Of a DNA stretch of 42,879 nt, positions 1-8,916 are shown in pieces; within the stretch, counting starts at the first letter, position 1; the number at the start of each line of letters is the position of its first letter. The notes below the pieces were generated by a model, which saw only the letters and a program-made list of their open reading frames with translations, did no database searches and was not told where the DNA came from. Location of the stretch: contig JBBQCI010000024.1 in NCBI GenBank assembly GCA_038318565.1, positions 1 to 42,879 of the forward strand, given 5' to 3'. The DNA is from UBA11346 sp038318565. GTDB taxonomy: Bacteria > Planctomycetota > UBA11346. A program made the position numbers and the translations under genes.

Positions 1-2283
<2,283 letters not shown>

Positions 2284-2361
2284 TAAGCACTCCGAGGCAG
2301 TCCAGTTCCGACACCGGATCAGCAGTGGAAAAGCGACCGACGAAGCACCGACACGGCTGAC

Positions 2362-2392
2362 TACTGGGACTTTTGCTGGGAGTTCGTTTCGA
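2362..2392 (+). repeat. 31-base direct repeat, copy 1
   Basis: This segment, containing TGCTGGGAGTTCGTTTCGA, is repeated at 3566-3596 with two differences. It lies 79 bases inside the left guaA-tail repeat, just upstream of the integrase remnant. It may be an accessory recombination site or the trace of an earlier nested insertion. Its function is unknown. Confidence 0.7.
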
Positions 2393-2437
2393 ATCGCTGG
2401 CCGAAGTCCCGGCAGAAGCTCGTGAAGGGTCATCACC

Positions 2438-2560
2438 ATGGGCGTCTTCCGACGCTCGGGTTCGACTGTGTGGACCATCGAGTTCGTGCATAACGGCACG
2501 TGCTACCACCGGTCATCCGGCTTGACCACATGCTGGAACCCATCGCTGCCATTGGGCTGA
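2438..2560 (+). pseudogene. Tyrosine recombinase (phage-type integrase) N-terminal remnant
   Basis: A 40-codon frame starts at ATG 2438, preceded by a GAAGGG ribosome-binding-like sequence. It begins MGVFRRSGSTVWTIEFVHNG and continues with TCYHRSSG. This matches the typical start of phage-type tyrosine integrases, a basic strand followed by W-x-I-x-F and an R-x-S-x-G stretch of the arm-binding domain. The similarity fades after about residue 31 and the frame stops at 2558-2560. The catalytic domain (Arg, His, Tyr) is absent from the window. Its position right after the guaA stop is where guaA-targeting island integrases usually lie. Recognition rests on a short stretch, so confidence is moderate. 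Confidence 0.5.
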
Positions 2561-2679
2561 AGGACGGCAAGACCATGGTCGATCCGCAGGAGTTAGCCGA
2601 TTACGAGAACTACGTCCATCTGCGTCAGGCCGTGCTGCTGTACCCAGCAATGCTGCCGCCTGAGGCTTGCCCGCCGTAA
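2500..2679 (+). pseudogene. Unidentified reading-frame remnant upstream of vapBC
   Basis: An open frame overlaps the end of the integrase remnant in another frame. It runs from an in-frame GTG at 2500 (ATG at 2530) to a TAA at 2677-2679. The peptide includes LEPIAAIGLKDGKTMVDPQ and then ADYENYVHLRQAVLLYP, and looks like protein rather than random sequence, with no obvious family. It could be the C-terminus of a gene whose 5' part was deleted when the island shrank, or the shifted continuation of the broken integrase. I cannot assign a function. Confidence 0.3.
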
Positions 2680-2680
2680 C

Positions 2681-2705
2681 TTGTATCTACGCTCTGTAGG
2701 TAGAA
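2681..2705. promoter_or_regulatory. Probable VapBC operator (imperfect palindrome)
   Basis: Arms TTGTATCTAC and GTAGGTAGAA flank a 5-base centre and match as an inverted repeat at 8 of 10 positions. The site sits directly before the vapB ribosome-binding site (GAGGAG, 2706-2711). VapBC complexes normally bind such palindromes at their own promoter to autorepress. The role here is inferred from position and symmetry. Confidence 0.5.
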
Positions 2706-2718
2706 GAGGAGCCGCGCC

Positions 2719-2967
2719 ATGACTGCAACCGCCGTGCGCAGTAAGTTGTTCTGGACCGGAGGCAGCCAGGCCGTCCGCCTACCCAAGGCCATGCGCCTGG
2801 CTGGCTCGGAGGTCATGGTCAGCCGGAAAGGCACGGCCATCGTCATCAAGCCAGCCAAGGAGCAAAAATCCTGGGACGGCTTCTGGGAAGCCTTTGAGCC
2901 TCTGATTGGTGATGCCTCCATCCGTCGTTGGCCAACAGGACCTGCCGAGGTCCGTGAGCAGCTATGA
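2719..2967 (+). CDS. vapB: VapB-type antitoxin, AbrB/SpoVT fold
   Basis: An 82-residue DNA-binding antitoxin expected to bind and inhibit the VapC ribonuclease and to repress its own operon. Residues of about 8-48 (KLFWTGGSQAVRLPKAMRL, then EVMVSRKGTAIVIKP) are the swapped-hairpin AbrB/MazE-like domain. The C-terminal part with WDGFWEAFEPL is the toxin-binding tail. A strong ribosome-binding site lies 7 bases before the ATG, and the stop overlaps the vapC start by 4 bases, so the two are translationally coupled. It sits inside the guaA-associated island, consistent with an addiction module that stabilises the insertion. Confidence 0.9.
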   Translation: MTATAVRSKLFWTGGSQAVRLPKAMRLAGSEVMVSRKGTAIVIKPAKEQKSWDGFWEAFEPLIGDASIRRWPTGPAEVREQL

Positions 2968-3362
2968 AATACCTGCTCGACACGGACCACTGCATCGCCG
3001 TCCTGAACCGGGATGCGCGTATCAAGCCAACTCTGGAAAGTCACGCCGCCACAGCTATCCGGTTGAGCACCGTCTCCTTGGCCGAACTGCGCTACGGCAT
3101 TGCCAAGAGCGCCAAGCAGGAGGAGTCTCAGGCCCGGTTGAGGCACCTGCTCGGGAAGATCACCCCGGTGCCGTTCGATGACGATGCCACCATCCGCTAT
3201 GGCGACCTGCGGGCTCTGCTGGAGAAGCGGGGGGCGTCCATCGGCCCCTTAGACACCTTGATCGCCGCTCACGCGCTCTCTCTTGGCTGGACGCTGGTGA
3301 CGCACAATACCCGTGAGTTCAAGCGGGTGCCGGGTCTCGTCGTCGAGGATTGGCTGACCTGA
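2964..3362 (+). CDS. vapC: VapC-type PIN-domain ribonuclease toxin
   Basis: A 132-residue PIN-domain endoribonuclease. Toxins of this family cleave RNA, often initiator tRNA, when freed from VapB. The acidic metal-binding residues are visible: Asp6 in YLLDTDHC, Glu41 in SLAELRYG, and Asp97 in GPLDTLIAAHA, with the C-terminal VTHNTREF and VPGLVVEDW typical of the VapC/FitB group. Length is normal and no active-site residue is missing, so the toxin is probably functional. The start codon is embedded in the vapB stop. Two terminator-like hairpins follow. The RNA target cannot be read from the sequence. Confidence 0.93.
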   Translation: MKYLLDTDHCIAVLNRDARIKPTLESHAATAIRLSTVSLAELRYGIAKSAKQEESQARLRHLLGKITPVPFDDDATIRYGDLRALLEKRGASIGPLDTLIAAHALSLGWTLVTHNTREFKRVPGLVVEDWLT

Positions 3363-3390
3363 TCGCCTGGGTTAGCCGCGCGCTGCACCC

Positions 3391-3421
3391 GCCCCAGGTC
3401 ATAGGACCTGGGGCTCTTTGT
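3391..3421 (+). terminator. Rho-independent terminator after vapC
   Basis: A perfect 10-base stem, GCCCCAGGTC pairing with GACCTGGGGC around the loop ATAG (3391-3414), is followed by TCTTTGTTT. It lies 28 bases after the vapC stop and probably ends the vapBC transcript. Confidence 0.75.
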
Positions 3422-3434
3422 TTCGTCCCACCCA

Positions 3435-3461
3435 GCCCAGGCCATCTGGCTTGGGCGTTTT
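3435..3461 (+). terminator. Second terminator-like hairpin after vapC
   Basis: GCCCAGGCCA pairs with TGGCTTGGGC around a two-base loop (3435-3456), with one G-T pair, followed by GTTTTC. It stands in tandem with the hairpin at 3391, so the vapBC unit is well insulated from downstream genes. Confidence 0.5.
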
Positions 3462-3475
3462 CATTCAGGAGTCCC

Positions 3476-3673
3476 ATGCCCAAGAACTCAAAGCGCTATT
3501 TCCTGGCCAGCCTCTGCTCTGACCGACCCCGTGTAGCGTTGTTTCGCTTTCGAGTTCATATGGAGTGCTGGGACTTCTGCTGGGAGTTCGTTTCGACCAG
3601 GCGGGATTTTGGCCTTTCGTGGTGGACTCCGTTGATGCCCAGTTCGATACCGTCCGATCATAAAAAACAGTGA
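3476..3673 (+). CDS. Possible small protein or decayed gene start, island right end
   Basis: A 65-codon frame follows an AGGAG sequence four bases before its ATG. It begins MPKNSKRYFLASLCSDR, runs through the second 31-base repeat, and stops just before the guaA-tail copy. No family is recognised. The good ribosome-binding site after a terminator suggests the start of a real gene whose remainder was lost at the recombination junction, but chance is also possible. Confidence 0.22.
   Translation: MPKNSKRYFLASLCSDRPRVALFRFRVHMECWDFCWEFVSTRRDFGLSWWTPLMPSSIPSDHKKQ
3566..3596 (+). repeat. 31-base direct repeat, copy 2
   Basis: Matches 2362-2392 with two mismatches. It lies 90 bases before the second guaA tail, so the two copies bracket the island core inside the guaA-tail repeats. 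Confidence 0.7.
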
Positions 3674-3686
3674 AATTGCAGGGAAA

Positions 3687-3854
3687 ACCAGCACCGACGG
3701 CATGGCCGCCGACTGGGCGCAACTGCCGCACGACCTGCTGGGGCGGATCAGCAACCGCATCATCAACGAAGTGCGCGGCATCAACCGGGTGGTCTACGAT
3801 ATCACCTCCAAGCCGCCGGGCACCATCGAGTGGGAGTGATGGATTGTAAGGAGT
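3687..3854 (+). pseudogene. Orphan guaA 3' tail (attR-like), direct repeat copy 2
   Basis: This holds the last 50 or so codons of a guaA gene plus its stop (3836-3838) and 15 bases beyond, with no upstream coding part. Compared with the intact guaA it has six differences. Five are silent and one turns Thr into Ala. Substitutions at mostly silent positions mean the two tails diverged while both were under selection in working guaA genes. One tail therefore came in on the island from a related host's guaA, rather than by a local duplication followed by drift. It is displaced by 1571 bases from the intact copy. Confidence 0.88.
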
Positions 3855-3891
3855 AGGATAAACTGGGCGAGCAAGCCTGCCTGCCTGTTTG

Positions 3892-5436
3892 ATGATGGCA
3901 ACCGAACCACCGAACCCAAAGATGGATGCCATGGATACGGCAACTTTCCGTGCTTGCCTGCCGCTCGCCCCCGCTGATTCCGAGCCGATCTTTCTCACTG
4001 GTGCCACGGGCTACATTGGCGGACGACTGGTGCGTTGGCTGCTTGATCGCGGGTGGCGAGTGCGCGTTGCGGTTCGATCACCAGAAAAGCTGATGGGCCG
4101 CTCGTGGGCCAACCATCCCGGGCTGAGTGTGGTGGTCGTCGATCTTGCGAACCGGCGGACCTTGGCGCAGGCGATGGGCGGATGCGGGACGGCCTATTAC
4201 CTGGTGCACTCCATGCTGGTGGCAGGGGCAGATTTTCATGCGCGGGATCACCTGCTTGCTGAGGTGTTTGCCCAGGCCGCAGAGGATGCCGCTCTGGAGC
4301 GGATCATCTATCTCGGGGGTTTGGGCGAAACCGGGCCGGGTCTCAGCGAGCATTTGGCCTCACGTCGATCGGTCGAGGAAGCGCTTGGTGCCGGCCGCGT
4401 ACCGCTGACCGCATTTCGCGCCGGAGTGATTTTGGGCAGCGGTTCGGCGTCTTTTGAGATCCTGCGTTATCTGGTAGAGCGTCTGCCGGCGATGGTCACG
4501 CCTCGCTGGGTGATTACCGAATGCCAACCGATCGCCGTGCGCAACGTGCTCCATGTGTTGGTCGCTTGCCTGACCACACCGGGATCAGTTAGTGCGACGC
4601 TTGATCTGGGCGGCCCTGAAGTGTTGAGCTATCGCAAACTCATGCAGACGATGGCCGCTGCTCTTGGACTACGACCGCGAATCATCGTCTCGGTGCCGGT
4701 ACTGACCCCGCGTTTATCCTCGTGGTGGATTCATCTGGTGACCCCGATCGATCATCGTTTGGCGCGACCATTGGCCGAGGGCCTGCGCAATCGGGTGGTC
4801 TGCCGGGATCAGCGTGCCAACGAATTGATGCCGCAAGAATTGCTGAACGTACGCGAGGCTATTGATCTGGCTTTGCAACGGAAAGCCGCCGACGATGTGG
4901 AGACTAGTTGGAGTGACGCTGGCCCCATGCCTGGCGATCCCACCTGGTCAGGCGGCACGGTGCTCGATGATCAGCGCACACGCACGACCACCGCCAGCGC
5001 CGCTGCGGTATTTCGCGCCATCTGCCTGGTAGGCGGCGATCATGGCTGGTATGCCACGGATTGGTTGTGGCACCTGCGCGGCGTCCTCGATCGCTGGGTT
5101 GGCGGCCCTGGTCTACGTCGAGGTCGGCGCGACGCCGTGCGCTTGCTGCCTGGCGACGCGGTGGATTTCTGGAGGGTTACAGCGGTTGAAACCGACCGTC
5201 GGCTGGAGTTGTCTGCCGAAATGCGGCTGCCCGGTGAAGCCCGCCTGGAATGGACCATCATCGACCGCGGGGATCATCGCGACGTCATCCAGCATGCCCG
5301 GTTCCGGCCACGCGGTTTGGGCGGTCTGCTCTATTGGTATGCGGTGCTGCCACTGCATGTGCTGGTGTTTCCTCGACTGCTTGCCGGCATACTGCGGGCA
5401 GCTGAAAATTTGGGAGGCGGGACGGCACAGCGCTGA
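3892..5436 (+). CDS. NAD(P)-binding SDR-type protein with DUF2867-like C-terminal domain
   Basis: About 514 residues. The N-terminal half is an atypical short-chain dehydrogenase fold with the nucleotide-binding motif LTGATGYIGGRLVRWLL, then VDLANRRTL, YYLVHSM and IIYLGGLGE, with no clear Tyr-x3-Lys catalytic pair. The C-terminal third (from about WYATDWLW and LRGVLDRWVGGPG, to WTIIDRG and FRPRGLGGLLYWYAVLPLH) matches the DUF2867 domain often fused to such reductases. The substrate is unknown. The start is uncertain: a TTG at 3889, ATGs at 3892 and 3895, and later ATGs at 3922 and 3931 are all in frame, and none has a clear ribosome-binding site. It lies just downstream of the island's right junction. 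Confidence 0.85.
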   Translation: MMATEPPNPKMDAMDTATFRACLPLAPADSEPIFLTGATGYIGGRLVRWLLDRGWRVRVAVRSPEKLMGRSWANHPGLSVVVVDLANRRTLAQAMGGCGTAYYLVHSMLVAGADFHARDHLLAEVFAQAAEDAALERIIYLGGLGETGPGLSEHLASRRSVEEALGAGRVPLTAFRAGVILGSGSASFEILRYLVERLPAMVTPRWVITECQPIAVRNVLHVLVACLTTPGSVSATLDLGGPEVLSYRKLMQTMAAALGLRPRIIVSVPVLTPRLSSWWIHLVTPIDHRLARPLAEGLRNRVVCRDQRANELMPQELLNVREAIDLALQRKAADDVETSWSDAGPMPGDPTWSGGTVLDDQRTRTTTASAAAVFRAICLVGGDHGWYATDWLWHLRGVLDRWVGGPGLRRGRRDAVRLLPGDAVDFWRVTAVETDRRLELSAEMRLPGEARLEWTIIDRGDHRDVIQHARFRPRGLGGLLYWYAVLPLHVLVFPRLLAGILRAAENLGGGTAQR

Positions 5437-5637
5437 GTGGTCACCGGGCCGGCCTTCGGACCAGGACGCAAGCAGGCGAAGCTCAGTGCAGCAGACGCCG
5501 CCCAACAGTGGTGTGGTCGGGTCGGATCGCCGGACGATATCGCCGAAGCAGTGCTCTATTTCGCCGGTGCGGGCTTTGGAACTGGAAAGACCCTGGTCGT
5601 CGATGGCGGTATGATCCGGACGATGATCTACGTCTGA
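5437..5637 (+). pseudogene. C-terminal remnant of a classical short-chain dehydrogenase
   Basis: A 66-codon frame opens directly after the preceding stop codon. Its peptide contains RVGSPDDIAEAVLYFAGAG, then TGKTLVVDGGMIRTMIY, which is the diagnostic C-terminal end of FabG- or pteridine-reductase-like enzymes (x-G-x-P-x-D-I-A, then TGQ-x-L-x-VDGG). The cofactor-binding motif and the catalytic Ser-Tyr-Lys part are missing, and none is seen in the other frames nearby. It is therefore probably the stump of a deleted gene. Translation by readthrough coupling from the upstream gene is possible but would give no active enzyme. Confidence 0.65.
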
Positions 5638-5716
5638 CCAGTCGGTGCGTTGGTCGTCCCCAGCCCCGTCGGCATTCGCCCTTTGGCCCTCGTGGGCGGT
5701 CTGCTAGCGTGCCATC

Positions 5717-6283
5717 GTGCCAGCTGATGAGCTTGATGCCCTGATGATCGCCGCCCAGGGAGGCGATGCCGAGTCGTACGCCCAGTTGATCGAGCAGACC
5801 CAGCATATCGTCCGTGCGACCATGCTGCGCGACACCGCCGACGCCGACCTGGCTGACGAACTTGCCCAAGAGGCCTTCGCCCGCGCTTGGGCCAAGCGAG
5901 AACAGTACCGGCCGGGGACCAGTCCGCGTGCTTGGCTGATCACCATTGCGCGCAGCCAGCTGATGGAGCACCACCGCCGGCTGGATCGTGACCGTCGGCA
6001 TGCGCACGAAGTGGTGCGCGCCGAACTCCTGCGCCACCGGCCCGAGGACGAGGGTGGTCGCCGCGCCGAGATGCTGGCGGCGCTCAAGTTCTGCCTGGAG
6101 AGTCTGGGCGATGAGCACCGCCAGCTGATCGAGCTGGTGCACGGCGAAGGACTGAGCAGCGATGACGCCGGAATCCGCCTGGGCATCCGTGCCGACGCCT
6201 GCCGTCAGCGGCTGTCGCGGCTGACCCGCAAGCTGCGGGAATGCGCCGAAGGCCGGCTTGGTCCGGTTGGAGGCAGGCCGTGA
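5717..6283 (+). CDS. RNA polymerase sigma factor, ECF type
   Basis: A 188-residue sigma-70 family factor with only regions 2 and 4, as in extracytoplasmic-function sigmas. Region 2 spans about residues 20-88 (ADELAQEAFARAWAKREQY, then SPRAWLITIARSQLMEHHRR). Region 4 spans about 125-178, with a helix-turn-helix around DDAGIRLGIRADACRQRLSRL. The GTG start at 5717 is the first in frame, and an ATG at 5744 is an alternative. The stop overlaps the next gene by 4 bases. Co-transcription with a single-span FecR-like protein suggests that protein is its regulator. The signal sensed is unknown. Confidence 0.9.
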   Translation: MPADELDALMIAAQGGDAESYAQLIEQTQHIVRATMLRDTADADLADELAQEAFARAWAKREQYRPGTSPRAWLITIARSQLMEHHRRLDRDRRHAHEVVRAELLRHRPEDEGGRRAEMLAALKFCLESLGDEHRQLIELVHGEGLSSDDAGIRLGIRADACRQRLSRLTRKLRECAEGRLGPVGGRP

Positions 6284-7476
6284 GCGAAGCCCTGTCATCC
6301 GATGGCGAGCTGGCACGCGTGCGCGAACTCGCTGTCGCCTTTGCGCTCAGCGAGATCGACGATGCTGGCCGCCAGGAACTCTACGCTCTACTGACCGGCA
6401 CGCGCGGTCCGGAGATGGCCAAGGCGGCCTGGGAGCAGCTCGATGGCACGGTCGATCTCCGTGTCCAGCTTGGCGGCCCGGCCTTTACCGAAGCGGTACG
6501 TCTGAAGCTGGCTGATGACGGCTCGTTCGCACGCGCCGCCAAACGACGTCTCGGCACTCGGCCGCCGCTTGATCCGGTTGATGCACCGCCGGCGCGCCCC
6601 AACCGCTGGAGCCGCCGCTTGGTGTGGTTCCTGGTGCCCATGTTGATTGCCGCTGGGATCACCCTGCTGGTGCTCCGGGCGCAGCCGCCTGCCACCGTCA
6701 CTGCGGTCAACGGCCTGCCGGTCGCCGGCGGATCGGCGCTGCTGCCAGGAATCGGTCTTGATCCCTCTTCACCGGTCGCCGTGCCACCGGGTGCCGCGCT
6801 ATCCTGGACCTGGCGCGATGGCAGTGCGGTGGTGATCGTCGGCCCGGCCAGCGCCGTGGCCCAGCCAAGCGGTCTGTCACTGGTCGGCGGAACCGCTTGG
6901 ATCGTCGCCAAGGCTGCCGGGTTGACTATCGGCACGCCCGACCGTCGTCTGCACCTGCCGCCAGGAGCACGCGTCGCCATTTCGGTGGCCGATGGCAACA
7001 CGGTCGTCGCGGTGCCAGGCGGCGCTCCGGGATTCGCCGAAGCCCCTGCCCCAGGCCGCCTGGCGGCGTTTGGTGCCGACGCGGCCTGGGATGCCCCACG
7101 AGCGATCAGTGGCGTAGTGGCTTTGCCCGGACCATGGTGGGATCTCGACGTTTTGGTTGGCAGCTGGGTAGGCGAACGACGTCTGAGCCTGACCCTTGAT
7201 GCCGGGCCGACCCTGGTTTTGACTCCAACCACCCTGACTCTGTCCGAAGGTCGCGTCGCCCGCCTTTCCGGCGCACCAGCCGACGTCCGCCACCTGCATC
7301 TGCGCGTGCGCGGCCGGCGCGCCGAAGTCACCGTGGATGGTGGCGAGACCCACCTCGTGATGCTGGCCAGCCAGCCGACCGCCCTGCGTATCGAGCGCTC
7401 CGGCGCGGTCGGAGCAGAGGCCCAGTTGAGCACCGGTCCGGCGCCGCAACCCGTTCTGCCGCTGGCAGGCTGGTGA
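6280..7476 (+). CDS. FecR-like membrane protein, probable anti-sigma partner
   Basis: A protein of 398 residues from a GTG embedded in the sigma factor's stop (GTGA). The cytoplasmic N-terminus (about 1-110) has short helical stretches as in anti-sigma regions. One membrane span follows at about 114-134 (VWFLVPMLIAAGITLLVL). The periplasmic part resembles FecR in its small beta repeats (LSWTWRDGSAVVIVGPASA, GGTAWIVAKAAGLTIGTP) and ends in a lectin-like or beta-sandwich stretch rich in Trp and Gly. The likely role is holding the ECF sigma factor until an envelope signal arrives. This is inferred from order, overlap and topology, since sequence similarity to known anti-sigmas is weak. Confidence 0.65.
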   Translation: MSEALSSDGELARVRELAVAFALSEIDDAGRQELYALLTGTRGPEMAKAAWEQLDGTVDLRVQLGGPAFTEAVRLKLADDGSFARAAKRRLGTRPPLDPVDAPPARPNRWSRRLVWFLVPMLIAAGITLLVLRAQPPATVTAVNGLPVAGGSALLPGIGLDPSSPVAVPPGAALSWTWRDGSAVVIVGPASAVAQPSGLSLVGGTAWIVAKAAGLTIGTPDRRLHLPPGARVAISVADGNTVVAVPGGAPGFAEAPAPGRLAAFGADAAWDAPRAISGVVALPGPWWDLDVLVGSWVGERRLSLTLDAGPTLVLTPTTLTLSEGRVARLSGAPADVRHLHLRVRGRRAEVTVDGGETHLVMLASQPTALRIERSGAVGAEAQLSTGPAPQPVLPLAGW

Positions 7477-8312
7477 TCGCGCGCAAGCATATGGCCATGC
7501 GTCTGATCGCCTACAGTCCAGCCATCATCCTACTGCTCACCAGTTGTGGAGAGCGGGCCGGAGCTCCGGTGCCTGCTCCAACCGTACCTGCTACTGAGCC
7601 TCCGACGGCTGCGGCTCCAGCTCCAGCTCCAGCTGCGCCAGCCTCCCAGCCGGGACCGGCAGTGCCGATCGACGAGCATTTTGCCGCCACGCGCGACGGT
7701 TGGCGGGCCGATTTCACCCTCCGGCTGCCGGCTTTGCCGCAGGCCGCCTCCAAGGGGATGCGTCGCGCCTGCACCGCCTGGCTGTTCCAGGGCCTGGCAG
7801 CCCCTCGCGGCACCATGGCGGAGACCGGTGAGGCGGCGCTGACAGCGCTGGTCGCCGATGGTGCGCGGCCGACGACCTCGACCGAGCCGTGGTACTGCGA
7901 GCGTTCCGTGGTCGCCACCCACTTCGGCCGGGGCTGGCTGGCCCTGCGTCGCAGCGATGTCTCGTACGCTGGCGGAAACCATCCCAACAATCGGGTGGAA
8001 AGTATGATCGTCGAGCTGGACGGCGTGCGTGCCCTGGTCCTCGACGAGGTCGTCCCGCCGGAACGCCAGGGCGAGTTGCGCCTGCTCTTGGCCCGCGAGT
8101 TGCGCCGCATCCGTGGTCTGTCCGCCGACGGTCCGCTGACCAGCGAAGTCGCCACCGATGCCGATCTGCCGATTCCGCTGCCGCTGCTGACTGACGAGGG
8201 CGCGCGCTTCGTATGGAATCCATATGAGATCGGGCCCTACAGCGACGGCGCTCTCGAGATCGCCTTGCCGGCGGTGCAGATGCGGCCGTTCCTGGCGAAT
8301 GATCCCTGGTAA
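7473..8312 (+). CDS. Lipoprotein with DUF3298/RsiV-like C-terminal domain
   Basis: An exported lipoprotein with a signal peptide ending in the lipobox LLLTSC, followed by a Pro/Ala linker encoded by near-perfect CCAGCT hexamer repeats (about 7617-7640). The folded part (residues about 65-279) ends with FVWNPYEIGPYSDGALEIALP, the hallmark of the DUF3298 domain found in the extracellular half of RsiV-type anti-sigma factors. The GTG at 7473 overlaps the preceding stop by 4 bases. ATGs at 7491 and 7497 are alternatives closer to the signal peptide. With the sigma factor and FecR-like protein it forms a three-gene envelope-sensing cassette. A direct sensing role is inferred. Confidence 0.75.
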   Translation: MIARKHMAMRLIAYSPAIILLLTSCGERAGAPVPAPTVPATEPPTAAAPAPAPAAPASQPGPAVPIDEHFAATRDGWRADFTLRLPALPQAASKGMRRACTAWLFQGLAAPRGTMAETGEAALTALVADGARPTTSTEPWYCERSVVATHFGRGWLALRRSDVSYAGGNHPNNRVESMIVELDGVRALVLDEVVPPERQGELRLLLARELRRIRGLSADGPLTSEVATDADLPIPLPLLTDEGARFVWNPYEIGPYSDGALEIALPAVQMRPFLANDPW

Positions 8313-8372
8313 GAAGCGACGTGCTGACGCGGATGGATCGACAGACTACCAACAAACATATTGGAGAATCAG

Positions 8373-8912
8373 ATGAAGCGTGAGCCCGTGGTGACGTATC
8401 TGACTAGGTATGTGCAGATGCGGAACGCCAAGATGTTCGGCATGTTCACCTCGATCTTCGCGGTCGGCGAGATCATGCAGGGTTACAAGCATCATCGTGA
8501 ATTGTCGGACTACACTCAATTTGAGAATGCCCTGGTCTCGCAGATGTTCGCGGACGGCACCGCACTGGATGATGTCCTGGCCTGCCGGGATGGACTGGTG
8601 TCCTACAGCGAGGAGATCCAGGTTCGGGTGACTTGGCTGGAACGGCTCAGCTATCTCGTGGCCATCGTCGTCGGCTTATCCATCTTGGGCCTGGAGGGGT
8701 GGACGAATGGGATCCGCATGACCTGCTTCATCGGCCTGTTCCTGGCCTGTTTCTATCTGCTCTACGCCGCCTCGCGCCTCAACCACCTGTCGGTCATCTA
8801 CCAAGGTTTCATCCAGGTGCTGGATGACGCCGTGAAGGAGATGAAAGCTGCGGCGGAGGCGCAGGCTAAGACCGCCGACACAGTCACCGACACTTCGGCG
8901 CCGCTGGCCTGA
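8373..8912 (+). CDS. Small two-span membrane protein, unknown function
   Basis: A 179-residue protein started at the ATG 8373, which has GGAG nine bases upstream. An in-frame TTG at 8361 is less likely. The N-terminal 85 residues are soluble and helical. Two hydrophobic stretches follow (LSYLVAIVVGLSILGL and CFIGLFLACFYLLYAA), then a charged Ala/Lys-rich tail. No family is recognised. It lies 60 bases after the lipoprotein gene, so it may belong to the same transcription unit, but it may also be separate. Confidence 0.75.
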   Translation: MKREPVVTYLTRYVQMRNAKMFGMFTSIFAVGEIMQGYKHHRELSDYTQFENALVSQMFADGTALDDVLACRDGLVSYSEEIQVRVTWLERLSYLVAIVVGLSILGLEGWTNGIRMTCFIGLFLACFYLLYAASRLNHLSVIYQGFIQVLDDAVKEMKAAAEAQAKTADTVTDTSAPLA

Positions 8913-8916
8913 GACC

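Larger units (their letters stand above)
2284..3686. mobile_element. Small guaA-associated genomic island remnant carrying vapBC
   Basis: The stretch between the two guaA-tail repeats is about 1.4 kb. It contains, in order, a copy of a 31-base repeat, an integrase N-terminal remnant, an unidentified reading-frame remnant, the vapBC pair with its own operator and terminators, and a second copy of the 31-base repeat. No complete integrase remains, so the element looks decayed or stabilised. The surrounding chromosome (guaA tail, then the SDR gene) resumes after 3854. Boundaries are inferred from the ends of repeat homology. The exact crossover must lie inside the identical 66-base block (2218-2283 and 3789-3854). 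Confidence 0.7.

Noticed and set aside
5483..6316. Minus-strand frame of about 277 codons
   Set aside because: Antisense to the SDR remnant and the ECF sigma gene; no motif, typical high-GC shadow.
7617..7640. Hexamer repeat CCAGCT as a possible phase-variable tract
   Set aside because: It encodes the Pro-Ala linker after the lipobox, and units of six bases cannot shift the frame; likely just a flexible linker.
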